Source of the DNA: Gemmatimonadaceae bacterium
GTDB taxonomy: Bacteria > Gemmatimonadota > Gemmatimonadetes > Gemmatimonadales > Gemmatimonadaceae
Reading direction: 5' to 3'
DNA length: 64,000 nt
Assembly (NCBI GenBank): GCA_011525845.1
Contig: WYBP01000022.1
Location: 124,001 to 188,000 of the forward strand
Numbering within the stretch: the first letter of the stretch is position 1; the number at the start of each line of letters is the position of its first letter. Shown here piece by piece: positions 1 to 9,106 of this stretch. The position numbers and the translations under genes were made by a program. The notes under the pieces are model-generated. The model did not search any database and was not told where the DNA came from. It saw only the letters and a list, made by a program, of their open reading frames with translations.

Positions 1-306
1 AACGAGCTGCGCGCGGGGTTCGATCGCCCCAACCGGCCGGTGGTGGCCACGGAGCTCGTCGGCACCTCGCTCTCATCCGGAGGGGATGGCAGCGACGCCT
101 GGGGTTCCGTGGCACCCGCGATGGCGGACAATCCGCACCTCAAGTGGCATTCGGCGCGCCGGGGCTACGTGATCTGCGACGTGAACGACCGGGAGTGGCT
201 GGCCGACTTCCGCGAGGTGCCGTTCGTCACCCGTCCGGGCGCGCCGGTGCGCACGCGCACCAAGTGGCGGATCGAGCACGGACGACCCGGGGTGGTCGAG
301 GTCTAG
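1..306 (+). CDS. PhoD-type alkaline phosphatase, C-terminal fragment
   Basis: The reading frame is open from the first base of the window, so the gene begins upstream; about 101 C-terminal residues are present. The segment carries the end-of-domain signature of PhoD metallophosphatases: the stretch VVATELVGTSLSSGG, then an asparagine-histidine pair (NPHLKW), a glycine-tyrosine turn (RRGYVICDV) and a basic tail with VPFVTRPGAPV. PhoD enzymes are secreted calcium/iron phosphomonoesterases or phosphodiesterases used for phosphate scavenging. The catalytic metal ligands and any Tat signal lie outside the window, so activity cannot be judged. A DUF1648 gene follows after 4 nt, suggesting co-transcription. 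Confidence 0.8.
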   Translation, partial: NELRAGFDRPNRPVVATELVGTSLSSGGDGSDAWGSVAPAMADNPHLKWHSARRGYVICDVNDREWLADFREVPFVTRPGAPVRTRTKWRIEHGRPGVVEV

Positions 307-310
307 GCGG

Positions 311-835
311 GTGCGCATCCTCCGGCTCCTCGCGTGGGCCGCGCTCCTCGCGCTGATCGGACTCGCCGCCGCGAGCTACGGCCAGCTGCCTGCGGAGATC
401 CCCGCCCACATCGGGCTCGGCGGCGAGGTCACGCGCACCTCCCCGAAGAGCATCCACGGCTGGTTCGCGCTCCCCCTCATCGCGCTCGCCGTCCACCTCC
501 TGATCGAGGGCGTCGGCCTGATGCTGCCGAGCAGGCCGCACTGGTTCAACTTCCCCGAGAAGGCGCGCTTCCTCGCGCTGCCGAAGGCGTCGCAGGCACC
601 GGTGATCGAGGAGATGCGCACCCTGCTGGACATCACCCTGCTCGGCACGAACGGGCTGATGCTCGTGATCCAGTACCACCTCTGGCGCATCGCGCTCGGC
701 GATCGCTCGGACGGCGTGTTGCTGGCGGTGGCGATCGTCCCCGTCTTCCTCACCCCGGCGATCCTCTTCTGGCTCACGCGCGTGACCGCCGCGCTCGAGC
801 GGGAGGAGGCGCGGCTCAAGTCCGGCGGCGCCTGA
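311..835 (+). CDS. DUF1648-domain integral membrane protein
   Basis: A 174-residue membrane protein of unknown function starting at GTG, 4 nt after the phosphatase stop. The first helix (about residues 4-22) is followed by the DUF1648 signature LPAEIPAHIGLGGEV, as found at the N-terminus of SdpI-like proteins. Further hydrophobic segments lie near residues 58-77, 110-130 and 135-155, giving about four helices, and the C-terminus is charged (REEARLKSGG). DUF1648/SdpI members include immunity or signalling proteins, but no toxin gene is visible nearby, so no specific role is claimed. Confidence 0.7.
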   Translation: MRILRLLAWAALLALIGLAAASYGQLPAEIPAHIGLGGEVTRTSPKSIHGWFALPLIALAVHLLIEGVGLMLPSRPHWFNFPEKARFLALPKASQAPVIEEMRTLLDITLLGTNGLMLVIQYHLWRIALGDRSDGVLLAVAIVPVFLTPAILFWLTRVTAALEREEARLKSGGA

Positions 836-959
836 CGCCCGGTGGCCCCCGGTGACGCCGGGTGGTGGAACGCGATGGAACCGACCGCGGGCGCGCAGCG
901 TTCGTCCTCGGATGGGGGACGACCCCCCGCACGTCACCCGAACCACGGAGAAGGCACCG

Positions 960-1502
960 ATGCGACTCACGACCCTGGTCACCCCGCTCGCGGCGCTCGC
1001 GCTCGCACTCCCCCTGCAGGCGCCGCAGGCGCAGGCCCCCACGAAGGGGTGGCGCGCGGAGTTCCTCGCGGTGATGGCGGCAGCGGAGGAGAAGTACGTG
1101 AAGCTCGCCGAGGCGACGCCGCAGGAGAAGTTCAACTGGCGCCCCGCCCCAGGCGTCCGCTCCGTCGCGGAGGTCTTCCTGCACGTCGCGGGCGCGAACT
1201 ACGGCCTGGTGGGGCGCCTCGGCGCCGCGCCACCGGCGGGTGTCGATCTCGCGAACCTGGAGAAGAGCACCACCGACAAGGCCGCCATCATCAAGCACAT
1301 AAAGGATGGCTTCGCCGCGTTCCGCGCGGCGGTGGTGGCGTTCCCCGAGGGAGAGGCCGAGAAGATGGTGCCGCTCTTCGGCGGCCAGCAGGTGACGGCG
1401 CGGCACTTCCTCACCTTCATCGCGGACCACAACGGCGAGCACCTGGGGCAGTCGATCGCCTACGCCCGCACCAACGGGATCGTGCCTCCCTGGTCGATGT
1501 GA
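960..1502 (+). CDS. Secreted DinB-family protein
   Basis: A 180-residue protein with a cleavable signal peptide (MRLTTLVTPLAALALALPLQ, cleavage near AQA) followed by a DinB/YfiT-like four-helix bundle. The DinB fold is suggested by the conserved histidines in FLHVAG near residue 74 and in FIADHNGEHLGQ near residue 160, the usual metal-binding triad of the family. DinB proteins include thiol-dependent transferases and hydrolases, but most are uncharacterised and the substrate is unknown. The start at 960 is preferred over longer in-frame starts because GGAGAAGG precedes it by 5 nt and the signal peptide begins there. A strong hairpin follows. Confidence 0.75.
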   Translation: MRLTTLVTPLAALALALPLQAPQAQAPTKGWRAEFLAVMAAAEEKYVKLAEATPQEKFNWRPAPGVRSVAEVFLHVAGANYGLVGRLGAAPPAGVDLANLEKSTTDKAAIIKHIKDGFAAFRAAVVAFPEGEAEKMVPLFGGQQVTARHFLTFIADHNGEHLGQSIAYARTNGIVPPWSM

Positions 1503-1519
1503 GCTGAGCGTCGGATGTG

Positions 1520-1558
1520 CGAACGGGGCAGCCGGCGATCCGCCGGCTGCCCCGTTCG
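1520..1558. terminator. Perfect 18-bp hairpin between convergent genes
   Basis: CGAACGGGGCAGCCGGCG at 1520-1537 is exactly complementary to 1541-1558, with a 3-nt ATC loop. It lies 18 nt after the DinB stop and 16 nt before the stop of the convergent DUF481 gene. There is no long T-run on either side, so it is best read as a bidirectional hairpin terminator of the GC-rich type. Confidence 0.75.
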
Positions 1559-1573
1559 CCTTCCGTCACCGGC

Positions 1574-2317
1574 TCAGAAGGTGATCTGGATGCCCGTGGT
1601 GAAGAGCTTGTCGGTGTCCGTGAACCCCGGCTCCGGCATGTTGTCGAAGCGGATCACGTACGCCAGCTTGATGCCGATCTTGGCCGAGATGGGCGCGACC
1701 ACGGCCGACTCGCTGTTCACGCGCCAATCCTCGGTCTCCTTGAGGTTGGGGATGAACTCGACGTTCTGCTGGAAGTACGCCGCCGGGGAGAAGACGTGGC
1801 GCCACGAGGCGGCCCCGCGCGCGGAGGGGAAGTTCTTCTGCACGCCGTCGGTGCCCACCTGCTGCGTGAAGCTCCCGCCGCCCTCGATGCGGACGGTGTC
1901 GGACTCGGTGCCGAGCAGGCGCGCCTGCACGCCGACGTTCTCCTCGAAGCGCCGCGCGATGCCCGCGAACCTGTCGCGGTCGAAGCCCGTCCCGATGAAG
2001 AGCGCGAAGATCTTGTCGATCCGGTAGTCGCCGCGGAGGTTGGCCCGCAGGGCGTTGGTGGTGATGACGCCACGCTGCTTGCCGTACACCATCGCGAAGC
2101 CCTGCTGGAGGTTCAGGCGGCCGCGCTGCTGCGTGAACTTCTCGCCGAGGTTGAGCGTGGTGACCTGCGTGTTGCCGCTGGTCTGCACGTAGCCGAGGTC
2201 GGCGGTGATCTTGGTGACGACGGCCGGTGCGGCATCCTGGGCGGCGGCGCGAGGCGCGAGGAGCGCGGCCATGACCGCAGCCGTCGCGAGGACCGGGACG
2301 AATCGAAGTCTCAGCAT
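1574..2317 (-). CDS. DUF481 outer-membrane beta-barrel protein (YdiY-like)
   Basis: A 247-residue protein with an N-terminal signal peptide (MLRLRFVPVLATAAVMAALL, cleaved near RAAAQ). The mature part begins with the DUF481 hallmark ADLGYVQTSGNTQVTTLNL, followed by alternating amphipathic strands expected of a small barrel, and ends in TGIQITF with a C-terminal phenylalanine, the usual BamA recognition signal. DUF481 proteins such as YdiY are salt- or stress-induced outer-membrane proteins without a defined biochemical role. It is convergent with the DinB gene and is followed upstream by the Omp85/TamB operon in the same direction. Confidence 0.8.
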   Translation of the reverse strand: MLRLRFVPVLATAAVMAALLAPRAAAQDAAPAVVTKITADLGYVQTSGNTQVTTLNLGEKFTQQRGRLNLQQGFAMVYGKQRGVITTNALRANLRGDYRIDKIFALFIGTGFDRDRFAGIARRFEENVGVQARLLGTESDTVRIEGGGSFTQQVGTDGVQKNFPSARGAASWRHVFSPAAYFQQNVEFIPNLKETEDWRVNSESAVVAPISAKIGIKLAYVIRFDNMPEPGFTDTDKLFTTGIQITF

Positions 2318-2395
2318 GCTCTCGTGGTTGGAGGGTGGACGTCGAAACCTAGGACGGTGCGCGGGCGGGCTGTACCCGTGCGCGCGCCCGGCGGC

Positions 2396-5300
2396 TCACC
2401 AGCGCCAGTCGCGGTAGAGGTCGAGGCCGAACTGGTAGATCTGGCTGAAGGTGCCCACCCGGTTGCACGGGGTGGAGCCCGGGTTGAGCGAGAGCAGCGC
2501 CGAGAGGCGCTCGCGCGGGCGGTACTCGACGGCGATGCCGAACCAGCGCGCGAGTGCGCTCGCGGCGCGGCTCTCCCCGCGGCAGACGCCCGCGGAGACG
2601 TTGAGGTAGGAGTCGGTGCCGATCTGCGACCCCGCCGTGAGCGCGAGGCTGTTGAGGAGTCCTTCGAACGAGTTCAGCGTGAAGTCGGTGGGGGAGTCCC
2701 CGGCCACGGTGGTGACCTGCAGCTCGCTGATGAACGGGATCCGGCCGCCGAGCGCACGCTCCACCGCGCCGCCGAGCGAGGGCACGAGCGCCGCGGTCGC
2801 GGTGCGCACCGCCCAGGTGCCGTTGTTGTCGAGCGCGAACGAGGGCGACCCGAAGATCAGGTACGAGATGATCTCGGTCTCGCTCGCGGTCGACCCGAGG
2901 TCGGCGCTGGAGAGCACGAGGCGCGGCTCGCGCACGGTGCCGGTGAGGCGCGCCCCGATCTTCACGTCCTCGCGGTCGGCCTGCCGCACGAGGTACGAGG
3001 CGTGGATGTCGAGGGCCGGCGGGATGTCGAGCGGGCCGTTCATCCGCACCACGCCGCTGTCCACCTGGAAGGTGCGCTGGAGCGGACCGAGGTCGAGCCG
3101 GTACGTGCCGCGCGTGGCGAGGATCTCGCCGCGCACGGTCGGGTCGCGGAGGGTGCCGGTGACCCCGATGCTCCCGGTGAGCTGCACGTTCGCCTCCGGG
3201 GAGCGGAGGCGCACCTCGTTCCCCAGGCGGATGGTGAGCTCCTCGATCCGCGGCATGTACTGGTTGACGGTCGTCGCCGAGCCGTCGACCGGTTCGACAT
3301 CGAGCACCGCCCGCTGCCGCCCGATGTACGCGTTGGCGCTCGGCACGGAGATCTCGCCGCCGAGGACGAGCGAATCGACCTGGCCCCGGAGGCGGAGCTG
3401 CCACGACGCGTCGGCCTCGGCGAGGCGGGGATCGTCGATCACGCGGAGGTTCCGGGCGAAGGTGCGGAGATCCGCGTTCCAGCGGTCGCCGCGGCGGAAG
3501 ACCGTCCCCTCGAGGGTCGCGGAATCCCCGGGCGCGCGTTCGTCCGAGAGCCGGAACCGGTGCACGATCACGGAGTCGGGGGTGAGGGCGACGTCGGCGA
3601 GCACGTCGCGGAATCCGGTGCGGAGGGCCGGCACGGCGAAGGAGCCGTCGCGGAGGAGGAATGAGCCGCGCGGCTCGAGCGCGCCCCATCGCCCCGAGAC
3701 GAGCACGTCCGCGTCGAATCCTCCCTGCAGCTCGCTCACCTCGGGGAGGAGCGCCTCGAATCCGCTCAGCGAGCTGCCGTCCGCGACGAACCGGATGAAG
3801 ACCTCGTCGCCGAGCTTCCGCTGCGCGAGCGTCCGCGACTCGAAGGTGAGGTCGAGCGGGAGCGCGGCCGTGAGCCGGAAGGCGTCGCGCGTGGCCGCCG
3901 GGTCGGCGGCGAGTCCCTGCAGGTCGAGGTCGAGGAGGCGACGTGCATAGGAGGCGCGCAGGCGCACGCTCGGGGCGGCGCGTCCCTCGACCCGCGCCGA
4001 GTCGAGGCTCCCCGTGGCCTGCAGGGTCGGCTCCGCCCAGGTCCCGCCGAGTTCGGCGTCGAACGAGACGAGGCCATCGACGCCCGCGGGTGCGAGCCCC
4101 GTGAAGGCGGCGTGCGCGATCGGCACGCGCACCGCGTGGAGCGTGCCGGTGATGGGTCCGGAGGAGTCGATCTGCGCGAGGAGGTCGAAGCGCGCGCCGT
4201 CGCTGCTCACCATCCGGACGGAGTCGAAGTGGAGGCGCGTCGCGCTCGAGGTGATCCGGGCCGGCTGCGTGAGCCGCCACTGCATGGTCGGGGCGCGGGC
4301 GTCGAGCGAGTCGAGTCGCAGGTGCACGCTGTCCGCGGTCCAGCGCGCGTCGAGCCGCGCGGTGGCGTAGAGCGAGTCGCCCGCCATCAGGCGCACCGAC
4401 GCATCCGCCCAGGTCGGCTCCCGGACCGTCGCCTCGGCCGAGATGCGGTGGATCGGCACGCCGCCGAGCAGGACACCCACGGCGTCGAAGGTCGCGAGCC
4501 CGCGCGTGGCGGAAGGGAAGTCGAAGAGCAGGAGGTCGCCGCGCAGGCTGTCGGCCCCGTGGCTCCCGGCCCGGATCCGCTCCCCCTCCCACTCGGTGCG
4601 GATGTCGAGCGTGTCGAGCGAGCCGAACGCCAGCCCGTTCAGGAGTGCGCTGCCGTGCAGCGAGTCCCCCCACGCCGCCGCGAGGCTGTCGGGGAGGAGG
4701 CCGCGGATCAGGGCGAGCGAGTCGATCATCGCCGCGAACCGGAGCGTGTCGCGGAGTGCGGGGTCGCGGCTGAGGCGGCCCTGGGCGGTGAAGCGGCCGA
4801 GGGGTGCCTCCACGATCAGCGTGTCCACGCGCACGCCCCCGGGCTCCAGGGTGAGGAGCGCGCGCGCGTCGTGGATCGCGAGTCCCGCGACGGTGCTCGT
4901 GGAGTCGAGGATCAGGTCGAGCGGGCCCGCCGGCTCGTCCCATCGGCCGTCGATCCCGAGCGCGGCACGCGCGGTGATCGCGTGGGCGGGGAGGTCGCGC
5001 GCCGCGAGGTACCGATTCGCGTCGAACCGGGTGAACGTCATGTCGCCGCGGGCGAGGAGTCGCGCGGTGTCGAGCGACGTGGTGCCGTCGAAGGTGAGGC
5101 GGCTCTCGCCATCGTGCAGCGCGAGGCGGAGGGTGACCGAGTCGCCCCGGGCGCTCGCGTCCAGTCGCCCCGCCAGCACGCCGCGGAGCGGCTCCGGCGT
5201 GACGGCGGGACCGAGCGCCGCGAGGCCGACCTGCTCGAACTCCAGGGACGACTCGAGCCAGGTGCGCGCGGTGTCGGCGGCGATGCGCCCACTCCCGCGC

Positions 5301-6727
5301 ACGACCGTGCGCGGGAGCGCCCCGTCGTGGTGCGTCAGCTCGAGCCCGCTGAACCGGTAGTCCTCGAGCGGACCCTCGAGGCGCACGCGCCCCGTGAGAT
5401 ATCCCGCGAGGGAGTCGGCCACCGCGGTCACCGCGCCCGCGGTGCGCACGTCGAGCGAGTCCACGGTCACGTCCAGCGGGGCGAGCACGGTGCTGGGTGC
5501 GAGGAGGTCGAGCACGCCAGCGATAGTGAGCCGCGACCGCGCACCGCCGATGCGACGGTCCTCGAACTCGAGCGTGGAGGGGTCGAGGCGCCAGCGGTCG
5601 AGCGGACCGCCCGTCGCGCGCAGGCGTCCCCGGAGCGCGCCGTCCCACGGCGGTGCCGGCACGGAGTCGCCGAAGAGCTCGCGGATGAGCGCGAAGTCGA
5701 GCGGTTCGGTCATCAGGTCGAGGTCGCGGATCGCCACCGTCTCGCCGACCTCCGCGACGAACCGGCCGCGGACGCGGGAGTCGGTCGCGCGGGCGTCGAT
5801 CGAGTCGATCGCGTACCGCAGCGCGCCCCCGGGGAGCCCGTCGGTGACCCGCACGACGGCTCGCCCGCGCCCGCCGCGCGGCACGAGCGGAGAGATCCAG
5901 GCGATGTCGGTGAAGCCGAGTGAGTCGGTGCGCGCCTCGAGCGCGAGCCGCTGGCGGGGCGCCGCCGTGTCCCAGCGCACGCGGCCGTCGAGTCGCGCCA
6001 CGGTCGCCGGCAGGCGCACCACCGGCAGGGCGAGGCGGAGTGAGTCCCTCCAGAGGAGCACCTCACCCGCCGCGTGGGTGACCTCAACGGGCGGGGCGTC
6101 GAGCGACGCGACGAGGCGCTGCACGCGCACGGCGCCGACCCTGCTGACGGTGTGGAACTGCGAGGCGCCGAGGTCCAGCGCCCGGAGGCGATGGTGCGAC
6201 GTGTCACCCGGCGCGCCCGCCGTGGACGTGCGCCGTGTCGAGACCTCGGCGTCACGGAGCGCGAGGGTGTCGAGCACGATGCGCCATCCTCCGCCCGTGG
6301 TCCCTGCCGGCGTGCCACCGTCACCGGCGAAGAGTGTCGCCACGTTCCACGTGCCGGCGCTGTCCGCCACGAGATGCGCCACCGGCTGGTCGATCTCGAC
6401 CGCGCGGAGCTGCACCACGCGATCGGCCAGCGGGAGGAGCTCGAATCGCGCCCGGACGGGTCCGCTGCCGAGGACCAGCACACCGGCGGAGTCGCGCACG
6501 GTGATCGAGTCGAGCATGAGCGTGCCGAAGGGCGCCAGTCGCAGCGTCCCGAGCGCGACGCGCCCGCGGTCGCCGACGGCGTCCTGCAGCGCGCGCTCCA
6601 CCCGGTCGCGCACCCAGGCGTTGCCGCGGTCGGTGTGCACCACGAAGAGCCCGGCGCCGAGCACGCCGAGCCCGACCGCCCCGACGAGCCCGAGCGCGAC
6701 GAGGAGCGCGACGCGGAGTCGCCGCAC
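2396..6727 (-). CDS. tamB: TamB-family translocation/assembly module protein
   Basis: A 1443-residue protein with an N-terminal membrane anchor (hydrophobic residues 5-30, VALLVALGLVGAVGLGVLG), then a very long beta-rich region made of AsmA/TamB-like repeats, and a C-terminal DUF490/TamB domain (TGTVREPRLVLSSADLGS, then SETEIISYLIFG). TamB spans the periplasm as a hydrophobic groove and moves lipids or helps assemble autotransporters with an Omp85 partner. The GTG start directly abuts the stop of the upstream Omp85 gene with zero spacing, so the two are translated as a unit. Length and architecture match the family; the final tryptophan fits an outer-membrane contact. Confidence 0.88.
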   Translation of the reverse strand: MRRLRVALLVALGLVGAVGLGVLGAGLFVVHTDRGNAWVRDRVERALQDAVGDRGRVALGTLRLAPFGTLMLDSITVRDSAGVLVLGSGPVRARFELLPLADRVVQLRAVEIDQPVAHLVADSAGTWNVATLFAGDGGTPAGTTGGGWRIVLDTLALRDAEVSTRRTSTAGAPGDTSHHRLRALDLGASQFHTVSRVGAVRVQRLVASLDAPPVEVTHAAGEVLLWRDSLRLALPVVRLPATVARLDGRVRWDTAAPRQRLALEARTDSLGFTDIAWISPLVPRGGRGRAVVRVTDGLPGGALRYAIDSIDARATDSRVRGRFVAEVGETVAIRDLDLMTEPLDFALIRELFGDSVPAPPWDGALRGRLRATGGPLDRWRLDPSTLEFEDRRIGGARSRLTIAGVLDLLAPSTVLAPLDVTVDSLDVRTAGAVTAVADSLAGYLTGRVRLEGPLEDYRFSGLELTHHDGALPRTVVRGSGRIAADTARTWLESSLEFEQVGLAALGPAVTPEPLRGVLAGRLDASARGDSVTLRLALHDGESRLTFDGTTSLDTARLLARGDMTFTRFDANRYLAARDLPAHAITARAALGIDGRWDEPAGPLDLILDSTSTVAGLAIHDARALLTLEPGGVRVDTLIVEAPLGRFTAQGRLSRDPALRDTLRFAAMIDSLALIRGLLPDSLAAAWGDSLHGSALLNGLAFGSLDTLDIRTEWEGERIRAGSHGADSLRGDLLLFDFPSATRGLATFDAVGVLLGGVPIHRISAEATVREPTWADASVRLMAGDSLYATARLDARWTADSVHLRLDSLDARAPTMQWRLTQPARITSSATRLHFDSVRMVSSDGARFDLLAQIDSSGPITGTLHAVRVPIAHAAFTGLAPAGVDGLVSFDAELGGTWAEPTLQATGSLDSARVEGRAAPSVRLRASYARRLLDLDLQGLAADPAATRDAFRLTAALPLDLTFESRTLAQRKLGDEVFIRFVADGSSLSGFEALLPEVSELQGGFDADVLVSGRWGALEPRGSFLLRDGSFAVPALRTGFRDVLADVALTPDSVIVHRFRLSDERAPGDSATLEGTVFRRGDRWNADLRTFARNLRVIDDPRLAEADASWQLRLRGQVDSLVLGGEISVPSANAYIGRQRAVLDVEPVDGSATTVNQYMPRIEELTIRLGNEVRLRSPEANVQLTGSIGVTGTLRDPTVRGEILATRGTYRLDLGPLQRTFQVDSGVVRMNGPLDIPPALDIHASYLVRQADREDVKIGARLTGTVREPRLVLSSADLGSTASETEIISYLIFGSPSFALDNNGTWAVRTATAALVPSLGGAVERALGGRIPFISELQVTTVAGDSPTDFTLNSFEGLLNSLALTAGSQIGTDSYLNVSAGVCRGESRAASALARWFGIAVEYRPRERLSALLSLNPGSTPCNRVGTFSQIYQFGLDLYRDWRW

Positions 6728-9001
6728 CTAGAAGGCCTCGCCGATGCTGAAGTGGAAGGCGAGCCGGGGGAAGATCCCGCGGCGCAGCGGCGGGCGGAAC
6801 GTGGTGGGGCAGGCGTACGGACCCGACGCGGCGTTGATGTCCGCGTCGTTGAACGGCTCCACCGTGCCCGGCGAGACGCAGATCGCGCGTCCGGATGTGC
6901 CGGCCGTGCGGTCGGCGGCGCGGACGAGGTAGGCGGGGCCGAACTCCAGCGGATACGGGTTGTAGCCCACATCGACGCGGAAAGGCCCGAGGTCCGTGAG
7001 GAGGCGGACGCCGAAACCGGGAGTCAGGCGAAGCCCACTCACGGAGTAGTTGCCCGTGTTGTTCCAGACGCGCCCGGCGTCCAGGAACACCACCCAGTGG
7101 AGGAGGTTGGCAGGCCACCCGATGCGCGTGCGGAGCTCGAGGTTGAGCAGCGCCATCGCGGTGCCCCCCGCCGGGGCGAGCCGCAGGTAGCCGGAGTCCG
7201 GTTCCGCGATCCCCACCGTGAAGGTGTCCACCGTGGCCGTGGTGGTGATCGCGTCCACGATGTAGACCGCGGGCCCCAGTTGGTTCTGCCCGTAGCCGCG
7301 GACGGTGTTCTGCCCGCCCGCGTAGAAGCGCTCCTGCGGCGGCACGAGCGGCTCGAGTGCGCGCTTGGTGATCACCGCGCCCGCGGAGACGCGCGCGGCG
7401 CCGATGATGTGCCGCGAGAGCGGGCGGTAGAGCGCGTACTCGAGCTGCGTGCGGTTGAAGTTCACCGTCTTCGCCGGCGCCCCCACGTGGATGGTCCCGA
7501 TGCGCGACTCGACCGCCCACCGCTCGTCGTTCACCGCCGGGGTGCCGAGCGCCGGCGCCGAGCGCGAGAGCGTCACCCCCGCCGCGTGCAGCCGGCTCGG
7601 CGTCAGGAGCAGGGCGCGGTCGTTGAAGCGGCAGAGGCCGAAGGTCGCACACGCCACCGCCTGGTCGGAGGTCGTGCGCCCGCCGTCGAAGCGGTAGGTG
7701 AAGGTGTTGTTCACCCGCGGGATGATCGGCCGCTCGAACGCCGCCAGCACGCCGAGGGTCGTCTCGCGGACGTAGCTCTGGAACTCGGTGCGGCGCTCGC
7801 TGAAGAGGGTGAGCTGCGGGTGCCACTGCTCCCCGATCACGCCGCGCAGCTGCACGGAGCTTCCGACGTAGTAGTTCAGCTTCTGGCTGAAGTCGTCGGC
7901 GCGCACACCCGGGGCGCAGAGGCCGGGGGCGACGTCGAGCGGCGCGCCGACGCCGATCTTCGCGAGGCGCGCGTCGAGCTGCAGCCGGTGCGCGCGCCCG
8001 AGGAAGTTCTGCTCGACGAACCGCGTCTGCGTGCGGAAGCAGTCGAGCGTGCCCCATCCACCGCCGGCGCGCAGCCGGCGGCTCGGCCCCTCCACCAGTC
8101 GCACGCGCATCAGGAGCGAGTCGCGCGCACTCCCCAGCGGGAAGGTGTCGATCGCGACGTTACGGTAGAGGTCGTACGAGTAGAGCAGTTGCTGGCTCTG
8201 CCCCACCGTACGGGCGCGGTAGGGGTCCCCGGGCGCGACCTTCAGGAGTTCGCGCACCTCCGGCTCGTCGAGGGCGGGCGCGTCGGCGCGCTGCGGGGTC
8301 AGGTCCACGTCGATCCGGCCGATGTGCACCAGCGGTCCCGGATGGAAGACGACGCGCACGCCGGCACGCCGCGCCGCGCTGTCCACGTAGATCCGGCGGT
8401 ACTCGGGCGCGCGGGCGCGCGCGTACCCCGACTGGCGCACGAGGAGCTGCACCGAGTCCACCTGGCGGAGGAGCAGGGTATCGTCGAGCGGCGTGCCGAG
8501 GATCGCGGCGCGGAGCGCGCGCACGGCGATCACGTCCGGCGGCAGGGAGTCGATGATGAGCGAATCCACGAGGATCGGTGGGGCCTCGCGGACCGTGAAT
8601 GCGACGTTGGCCGTGCGCGCGCCCTTGCGCTCCACGCGCACCGATGCGGTGGTGCCCGGGTAGCCCCGCATCTCGTACCAGCGCGCGATCCGGAGCGTGT
8701 CGCGGCGGACCTCCAGCGAGTCGAGGCAGGCGGCGGGCCCGACGTTCCAGCCGAACCAGCGCCGGAACCGGCCGGCGCGCTCGGTGAAGAGGATCGCCCC
8801 GAGCTCGGCGTCCGGGACCGAGCGGTTGCCGCCGATCCGCAGCGCCTCCACCCTCGGGCGGCGGGTCGTGCACTCCGCGTCCTGCGCCCGCACCGGGCCC
8901 GCGAGCGCCGCCGAGAGCGCCAAGAGCAGCGCCAGCAGCAGCGCAAGCCGCGGCACCGGCGTGCCGCACACACACGGCTCGACGGGAGGACGAATGGGCA
9001 T
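6728..9001 (-). CDS. BamA/TamA-family (Omp85) outer-membrane protein
   Basis: A 757-residue Omp85 protein. The N-terminus has a signal sequence near residues 15-38 (LALLLALLLALSAALAGPVR). Then come POTRA-like modules (VEALRIGGNRSVPDAEL near 45; IGRIDVDLTPQ, typical of a later POTRA) and a 16-strand-type barrel. The lid-lock region is suggested by GGQNTVRGYGQNQLG, matching the conserved VRGY motif, and the C-terminus ends in phenylalanine. Its partner tamB follows without a gap, so a TamA role is more likely than general BamA. The start at 9001 is the only ATG before the signal peptide; no clear Shine-Dalgarno sequence is seen. Confidence 0.85.
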   Translation of the reverse strand: MPIRPPVEPCVCGTPVPRLALLLALLLALSAALAGPVRAQDAECTTRRPRVEALRIGGNRSVPDAELGAILFTERAGRFRRWFGWNVGPAACLDSLEVRRDTLRIARWYEMRGYPGTTASVRVERKGARTANVAFTVREAPPILVDSLIIDSLPPDVIAVRALRAAILGTPLDDTLLLRQVDSVQLLVRQSGYARARAPEYRRIYVDSAARRAGVRVVFHPGPLVHIGRIDVDLTPQRADAPALDEPEVRELLKVAPGDPYRARTVGQSQQLLYSYDLYRNVAIDTFPLGSARDSLLMRVRLVEGPSRRLRAGGGWGTLDCFRTQTRFVEQNFLGRAHRLQLDARLAKIGVGAPLDVAPGLCAPGVRADDFSQKLNYYVGSSVQLRGVIGEQWHPQLTLFSERRTEFQSYVRETTLGVLAAFERPIIPRVNNTFTYRFDGGRTTSDQAVACATFGLCRFNDRALLLTPSRLHAAGVTLSRSAPALGTPAVNDERWAVESRIGTIHVGAPAKTVNFNRTQLEYALYRPLSRHIIGAARVSAGAVITKRALEPLVPPQERFYAGGQNTVRGYGQNQLGPAVYIVDAITTTATVDTFTVGIAEPDSGYLRLAPAGGTAMALLNLELRTRIGWPANLLHWVVFLDAGRVWNNTGNYSVSGLRLTPGFGVRLLTDLGPFRVDVGYNPYPLEFGPAYLVRAADRTAGTSGRAICVSPGTVEPFNDADINAASGPYACPTTFRPPLRRGIFPRLAFHFSIGEAF

Positions 9002-9059
9002 CTCGCGGGGAATGGGGATCGGGGGGCGACGGCGTCTCGCGCACGGCGTCCCACCGAAT

Positions 9060-9088
9060 TCTATATTGGGGGACACCGCCCCAGCCAA
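9060..9088 (-). promoter_or_regulatory. Candidate sigma-70 promoter for the Omp85-tamB operon
   Basis: On the minus strand TTGGCT (9088-9083) is followed after exactly 17 nt by TATAGA (9065-9060). Each hexamer matches consensus at 4 of 6 positions. Transcription would start near 9053, about 50 nt before the Omp85 start. On the plus strand the same AT-rich patch offers TATATT at 9062-9067 as a possible -10 for the divergent lipoprotein, but without a good -35. Confidence 0.4.
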
Positions 9089-9106
9089 TCCGTTCCGGGA
9101 GTGCCC

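Noticed and set aside
1517-3664. Long open frame on the plus strand opposite DUF481 and tamB
   Set aside because: Its translation is low-complexity (Arg/Glu/Ala/His-rich) with no motifs, as expected for the antisense frame of GC-rich genes; the minus-strand genes have clear signal peptides and domains.
2349-5648. Long arginine-rich open frame on the minus strand inside tamB
   Set aside because: Wrong-frame reading of tamB; repetitive Arg/Ala/Pro content and no start context.
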